In this document: piece after piece, positions 58,101 through 64,000 of the stretch
Numbering within the stretch: the stretch's first letter is position 1
Layout of the letters: the number at the start of each line of letters is the position of its first letter
Assembly (NCBI GenBank): GCA_964035575.1
Contig: OZ037918.1
Coordinates: forward strand, 1,177,614-1,241,613
DNA length: 64,000 nt
Origin: Rhynchopus sp. YZ270_cl-10
Taxonomy: Eukaryota; Euglenozoa; Diplonemea; Diplonemida; Diplonemidae
Direction: 5' to 3'
Notes under the pieces: model-generated
Databases searched by the model: none
The model's input: the letters and a program-made list of their open reading frames with translations, nothing else
Told to the model about the DNA's origin: nothing
Made by a program: the position numbers and the translations under genes

Positions 58101-60897
58101 CCCTGTGGTACGAAATTTTTGGCCGAAAAAATCGACCAAAAAATCGTCATTTTTGGGGGTCACGGTGACAAAAAGTTGCATTTTTTCACGAAAAATGGTC
58201 GGAATGTGACTTGAATGGGCTCTAATGGGTATATTATGCACATAACATACCTAAATTATGTCGATATTTCACCGGCGGAGCCGAAAAAATCGATTTTCAG
58301 GGTGTGCAAAACTGTAAAAATGACGAAAATCGGAAAAATGACGATTTTTTGGTGAAAATATTTTTCACAGAAAATCGAATTTTACTATTAAGATTGGCTT
58401 TGGGCATGACCCAGTAAGGTTACTATGGGCCCCATGGGACATATACACCCGAATACCAGGCCGTATTTTCAAAAAGTTGATAATCCCAGTATATGGTATG
58501 GCCCTGTGGTACGAAATTTTTGGCCGAAAAAATCGACCAAAAAATCGTCATTTTTGGGGGTCACGGTGACAAAAAGTTGCATTTTTTCACGAAAAATGGT
58601 CGGAATGTGACTTGAATGGGCTCTAATGGGTATATTATGCACATAACATACCTAAATTATGTCGATATTTCACCGGCGGAGCCGAAAAAATCGATTTTCA
58701 GGGTGTGCAAAACTGTAAAAATGACGAAAATCGGAAAAATGACGATTTTTTGGTGAAAATATTTTTCACAGAAAATCGAATTTTACTATTAAGATTGGCT
58801 TTGGGCATGACCCAGTAAGGTTACTATGGGCCCCATGGGACATATACACCCGAATACCAGGCCGTATTTTCAAAAAGTTGATAATCCCAGTATATGGTAT
58901 GGCCCTGTGGTACGAAATTTTTGGCCGAAAAAATCGACCAAAAAATCGTCATTTTTGGGGGTCACGGTGACAAAACGTTGCATTTTTTCACGAAAAATGG
59001 TCGGAATGTGACTTGAATGGGCTCTAATGGGTATATTATGCACATAACATACCTAAATTATGTCGATATTTCACCGGCGGAGCCGAAAAAATCGATTTTC
59101 AGGGTGTGCAAAACAGTAAAAATGACGAAAATCGGAAAAATGACGATTTTTTGGTGAAAATATTTTTCACAGAAAATCGAATTTTACTATTAAGATTGGC
59201 TTTGGGCATGACCCAGTAAGGTTACTATGGGCCCCATGGGACATATACACCCGAATACCAGGCCGTATTTTCAAAAAGTTGATAATCCCAGTATATGGTA
59301 TGGCCCTGTGGTACGAAATTTTTGGCCGAAAAAATCGACCAAAAAATCGTCATTTTTCGGGGTCACGGTGACAAAAAGTTGCATTTTTTCACGAAATATG
59401 GTCGGAATGTGACTTGAATGGGCTCTAATGGGTATATTATGCACATAACATACCTAAATTATGTCGATATTTCACCGGCGGAGCCGAAAAAATCGATTTT
59501 CAGGGTGTGCAAAACTGTAAAAATGACGAAAATCGGAAAAATGACGATTTTTTGGTGAAAATATTTTTCACAGAAAATCGAATTTTACTATTAAGATTGG
59601 CTTTGGGCATGACCCAGTAAGGTTACTATGGGCCCCATGGGACATATACACCCGAATACCAGGCCGTATTTTCAAAAAGTTGATAATCCCAGTATATGGT
59701 ATGGCCCTGTGGTACGAAATTTTTGGCCGAAAAAATCGACCAAAAAATCGTCATTTTTGGGGGTCACGGTGACAAAAAGTTGCATTTTTTCACGAAAAAT
59801 GGTCGGAATGTGACTTGAATGGGCTCTAATGGGTATATTATGCACATAACATACCTAAATTATGTCGATATTTCACCGGCGGAGCCGAAAAAATCGATTT
59901 TCAGGGTGTGCAAAACTGTAAAAATGACGAAAATCGGAAAAATGACGATTTTTTGGTGAAAATATTTTTCACAGAAAATCGAATTTTACTATTAAGATTG
60001 GCTTTGGGCATGACCCAGTAAGGTTACTATGGGCCCCATGGGACATATACACCCGAATACCAGGCCGTATTTTCAAAAAGTTGATAATCCCAGTATATGG
60101 TATGGCCCTGTGGTACGAAATTTTTGGCCGAAAAAATCGACCAAAAAATCGTCATTTTTGGGGGTCACGGTGACAAAAAGTTGCATTTTTTCACGAAAAA
60201 TGGTCGGAATGTGACTTGAATGGGCTCTAATGGGTATATTATGCACATAACATACCTAAATTATGTCGATATTTCACCGGCGGAGCCGAAAAAATCGATT
60301 TTCAGGGTGTGCAAAACTGTAAAAATGACGAAAATCGGAAAAATGACGATTTTTTGGTGAAAATATTTTTCACAGAAAATCGAATTTTACTATTAAGATT
60401 GGCTTTGGGCATGACCCAGTAAGGTTACTATGGGCCCCATGGGACATATACACCCGAATACCAGGCCGTATTTTCAAAAAGTTGATAATCCCAGTATATG
60501 GTATGGCCCTGTGGTACGAAATTTTTGGCCGAAAAAATCGACCAAAAAATCGTCATTTTTGGGGGTCACGGTGACAAAAAGTTGCATTTTTTCACGAAAA
60601 ATGGTCGGAATGTGACTTGAATGGGCTCTAATGGGTATATTATGCACATAACATACCTAAATTATGTCGATATTTCACCGGCGGAGCCGAAAAAATCGAT
60701 TTTCAGGGTGTGCAAAACTGTAAAAATGACGAAAATCGGAAAAATGACGATTTTTTGGTGAAAATATTTTTCACAGAAAATCGAATTTTACTATTAAGAT
60801 TGGCTTTGGGCATGACCCAGTAAGGTTACTATGGGCCCCATGGGACATATACACCCGAATACCAGGCCGTATTTTCAAAAAGTTGATAATCCCAGTA
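55134..60897. repeat. 401-bp satellite array, 14.4 units, truncated
   Basis: Second-unit copy of the 401-bp array. It runs about 420 bp further than the first-unit array before stopping mid-unit at ...AATCCCAGTA. Units around 58.9-59.4 kb carry four single-base changes (near 58976, 59115, 59358 and 59397). The rest look identical to the unit 1 consensus. Confidence 0.97.
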
Positions 60898-63800
60898 AAC
60901 CCGCAAACCCGCAAACCCGTAAACCCGCAAACCCGCAAACCCGCAAACCCGCAAACCCGCAAACCCGCAAACCCGCAAACCCGCAAACCCGCAAACCCGC
61001 AAACCCGCAAACCCGCAAACCCGCAAACCCGCAAACCCGCAAACCCGCAAACCCGCAAACCCGCAAACCCGCAAACCCGCAAACCCGCAAACCCGCAAAC
61101 CCGCAAACCCGTAAACCCGCAAACCCGCAAACCCGCAAACCCGCAAACCCGCAAACCCGCAAACCCGCAAACCCGCAAACCCGCAAACCCGCAAACCCGC
61201 AAACCCGCAAACCCGCAAACCCGCAAACCCGCAAACCCGCAAACCCGCAAACCCGCAAACCCGCAAACCCGCAAACCCGCAAACCCGCAAACCCGCAAAC
61301 CCGCAAACCCGCAAACCCGCAAACCCGCAAACCCGCAAACCCGCAAACCCGCAAACCCGCAAACCCGCAAACCCGCAAACCCGCAAACCCGCAAACCCGC
61401 AAACCCGCAAACCCGCAAACCCGCAAACCCGCAAACCCGCAAACCCGCAAACCCGCAAACCCGCAAACCCGCAAACCCGCAAACCCGCAAACCCGCAAAC
61501 CCGCAAACCCGCAAACCCGCAAACCCGCAAACCCGCAAACCCGCAAACCCGCAAACCCGCAAACCCGCAAACCCGCAAACCCGCAAACCCGCAAACCCGC
61601 AAACCCGCAAACCCGCAAACCCGCAAACCCGCAAACCCGCAAACCCGCAAACCCGCAAACCCGCAAACCCGCAAACCCGCAAACCCGCAAACCCGCAAAC
61701 CCGCAAACCCGCAAACCCGCAAACCCGCAAACCCGCAAACCCGCAAACCCGCAAACCCGCAAACCCGCAAACCCGCAAACCCGCAAACCCGCAAACCCGC
61801 AAACCCGCAAACCCGCAAACCCGCAAACCCGCAAACCCGCAAACCCGCAAACCCGCAAACCCGCAAACCCGCAAACCCGCAAACCCGCAAACCCGCAAAC
61901 CCGCAAACCCGCAAACCCGCAAACCCGCAAACCCGCAAACCCGCAAACCCGCAAACCCGCAAACCCGCAAACCCGCAAACCCGCAAACCCGCAAACCCGC
62001 AAACCCGCAAACCCGCAAACCCGCAAACCCGCAAACCCGCAAACCCGCAAACCCGCAAACCCGCAAACCCGCAAACCCGCAAACCCGCAAACCCGCAAAC
62101 CCGCAAACCCGCAAACCCGCAAACCCGCAAACCCGCAAACCCGCAAACCCGCAAACCCGCAAACCCGCAAACCCGCAAACCCGCAAACCCGCAAACCCGC
62201 AAACCCGCAAACCCGCAAACCCGCAAACCCGCAAACCCGCAAACCCGCAAACCCGCAAACCCGCAAACCCGCAAACCCGCAAACCCGCAAACCCGCAAAC
62301 CCGCAAACCCGCAAACCCGCAAACCCGCAAACCCGCAAACCCGCAAACCCGCAAACCCGCAAACCCGCAAACCCGCAAACCCGCAAACCCGCAAACCCGC
62401 AAACCCGCAAACCCGCAAACCCGCAAACCCGCAAACCCGCAAACCCGCAAACCCGCAAACCCGCAAACCCGCAAACCCGCAAACCCGCAAACCCGCAAAC
62501 CCGCAAACCCGCAAACCCGCAAACCCGCAAACCCGCAAACCCGCAAACCCGCAAACCCGCAAACCCGCAAACCCGCAAACCCGCAAACCCGCAAACCCGC
62601 AAACCCGCAAACCCGCAAACCCGCAAACCCGCAAACCCGCAAACCCGCAAACCCGCAAACCCGCAAACCCGCAAACCCGCAAACCCGCAAACCCGCAAAC
62701 CCGCAAACCCGCAAACCCGCAAACCCGCAAACCCGCAAACCCGCAAACCCGCAAACCCGCAAACCCGCAAACCCGCAAACCCGCAAACCCGCAAACCCGC
62801 AAACCCGCAAACCCGCAAACCCGCAAACCCGCAAACCCGCAAACCCGCAAACCCGCAAACCCGCAAACCCGCAAACCCGCAAACCCGCAAACCCGCAAAC
62901 CCGCAAACCCGCAAACCCGCAAACCCGCAAACCCGCAAACCCGCAAACCCGCAAACCCGCAAACCCGCAAACCCGCAAACCCGCAAACCCGCAAACCCGC
63001 AAACCCGCAAACCCGCAAACCCGCAAACCCGCAAACCCGCAAACCCGCAAACCCGCAAACCCGCAAACCCGCAAACCCGCAAACCCGCAAACCCGCAAAC
63101 CCGCAAACCCGCAAACCCGCAAACCCGCAAACCCGCAAACCCGCAAACCCGCAAACCCGCAAACCCGCAAACCCGCAAACCCGCAAACCCGCAAACCCGC
63201 AAACCCGCAAACCCGCAAACCCGCAAACCCGCAAACCCGCAAACCCGCAAACCCGCAAACCCGCAAACCCGCAAACCCGCAAACCCGCAAACCCGCAAAC
63301 CCGCAAACCCGCAAACCCGCAAACCCGCAAACCCGCAAACCCGCAAACCCGCAAACCCCGCAAAACCCGCAAACCCGCAAACCCGCAAACCCGCAAACCC
63401 GCAAACCCGCAAACCCGCAAACCCGCAAACCCGCAAACCCGCAAACCCGCAAACCCCGCAAACCCGCAAACCCGCAAACCCGCAAACCCGCAAACCCGCA
63501 AACCCGCAAACCCGCAAACCCGCAAACCCGCAAACCCCGCAAACCCGCAAACCCGCAAACCCGCAAACCCGCAAACCCGCAACCCGCAAACCCGCAAACC
63601 CGCAAACCCCGCAAACCCCGCAAACCCGCAAACCCGCAAACCCGCAAACCCGCAAACCCGCAAACCCGCAAACCGCAAACCCGCAAACCCGCAAACCCGC
63701 AAACCGCAAACCCGCAAACCCGCAACCCGCAAACACCGCAAACCCGCAAACCCGCAAACCACGCAAACCCGCAAACCCGCAAACCCGCAAACCCGCAAAC

Positions 63801-64000
63801 CCGCAAACCCGCAAACCCGCAAACCCGCAAACCCGCAAACCCCCGCAAACCCGCAAACCCGCAAACCCGCAAACCCGCAAACCCGCAAACCCACCCGCAA
63901 ACCCGCAAACCCGCAAACCCGCAAACCCGCAAACCCGCAAACCCGCAAACCCGCAACCCGCAAACCCGCAACCCACGCAAACCCGCAAACCCGCAAACCC
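60897..64000. repeat. AAACCCGC 8-mer tandem array (telomere-like)
   Basis: More than 300 tandem copies of AAACCCGC (GCGGGTTT on the minus strand). It is nearly pure from 60897 to about 63353, with two CCCGTAAA variants near 60917 and 61109. From about 63354 to the window end it has many one-base gains and losses in the A and C runs and some ACACCGC/ACCACGC variants. It begins abruptly within a 401-bp satellite unit and continues past the window. Eight-base G-rich repeats are typical of telomeres, but the G-rich strand here points left, opposite to a right-hand chromosome end. Confidence 0.95.

Larger units (their letters stand above)
31324..60897. repeat. Macro-repeat unit 2, truncated at right
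   Basis: Head-to-tail second copy of the unit that starts at position 1. It includes every RNA gene of unit 1 but lacks the last part of the unit, because its 401-bp satellite array is joined directly to an AAACCCGC array at 60897. It differs from unit 1 by 366 extra bp in the 183-bp repeat and by a few point changes in the 401-bp array. Confidence 0.97.

Noticed and set aside
1-60897. Circular 31-kb molecule assembled past its own start
   Set aside because: The two units differ by 366 bp and in subtype order of the 183-bp repeat, and the second ends in a different sequence, so they are distinct tandem copies.
60771-63996. Open frames of more than 1000 codons on the minus strand (CGFAGLRV repeats)
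   Set aside because: They are simple translations of the AAACCCGC array. An 8-bp repeat without stops is open in all three frames of that strand, so length carries no evidence of coding.

Overview
This window is eukaryotic and consists almost entirely of small non-coding RNA genes and satellite DNA. I found no convincing intact protein-coding gene. The lineage signal is strong. Five genes encode a spliced-leader (SL) RNA with a roughly 40-nt exon that ends in a block close to kinetoplastid and diplonemid SLs and is followed directly by a GTATGG splice donor. tRNA-Tyr carries an 11-nt intron, as in trypanosomatids. SL and 5S genes share one locus. Together these point to Euglenozoa, and the 5' part of the exon looks more diplonemid than kinetoplastid (from memory of published SLs, not a search).

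Layout. A unit of 31,323 bp (1-31323) is followed head-to-tail by a second copy (31324-60897). The second copy is 366 bp longer inside one internal tandem repeat and is cut off within its satellite. Each unit reads in order: decayed satellite; an snRNA/SL block with SL x3, U6, SL, 7SL, SL, an unknown ~325-nt RNA, U2 and U4 on the minus strand, then U5 and U1; two 5S genes; a tRNA cluster of about 14.5 kb; two 5S genes and a second copy of the unknown RNA, all on the minus strand; diverged ~162-bp satellite monomers; a near-perfect array of 401-bp satellite units; and a decayed satellite zone. From 60897 to the end of the window the sequence is an array of the 8-mer AAACCCGC.

How the genes fit together. 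One unit encodes all five spliceosomal snRNAs, the trans-splicing SL RNA, SRP RNA, 5S rRNA, and 47 intact tRNA genes plus one split gene. The intact tRNA genes cover every usual eukaryotic isoacceptor except Leu-TAA. Pro-AGG is present but split by an insertion, and no selenocysteine tRNA was recognised. The genes outside the tRNA and 5S classes carry one of two upstream elements at fixed distance. SL, U1, U2, U4 and U5 share GCTTCCC(A/T)G about 47 nt upstream of the RNA. U6, 7SL and the unknown RNA share a 37-nt palindromic element ending exactly 24 nt upstream. I read these as two polymerase-class promoters.

Other notable points are C instead of U at position 33 in ten tRNA isoacceptors, a DNA element inserted in tRNA-Pro with an exact 9-bp target duplication, and a telomere-like array whose strand orientation is wrong for a chromosome end on the right. 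All coordinates, alignments and identities come from reading the sequence; no search or folding program was run.
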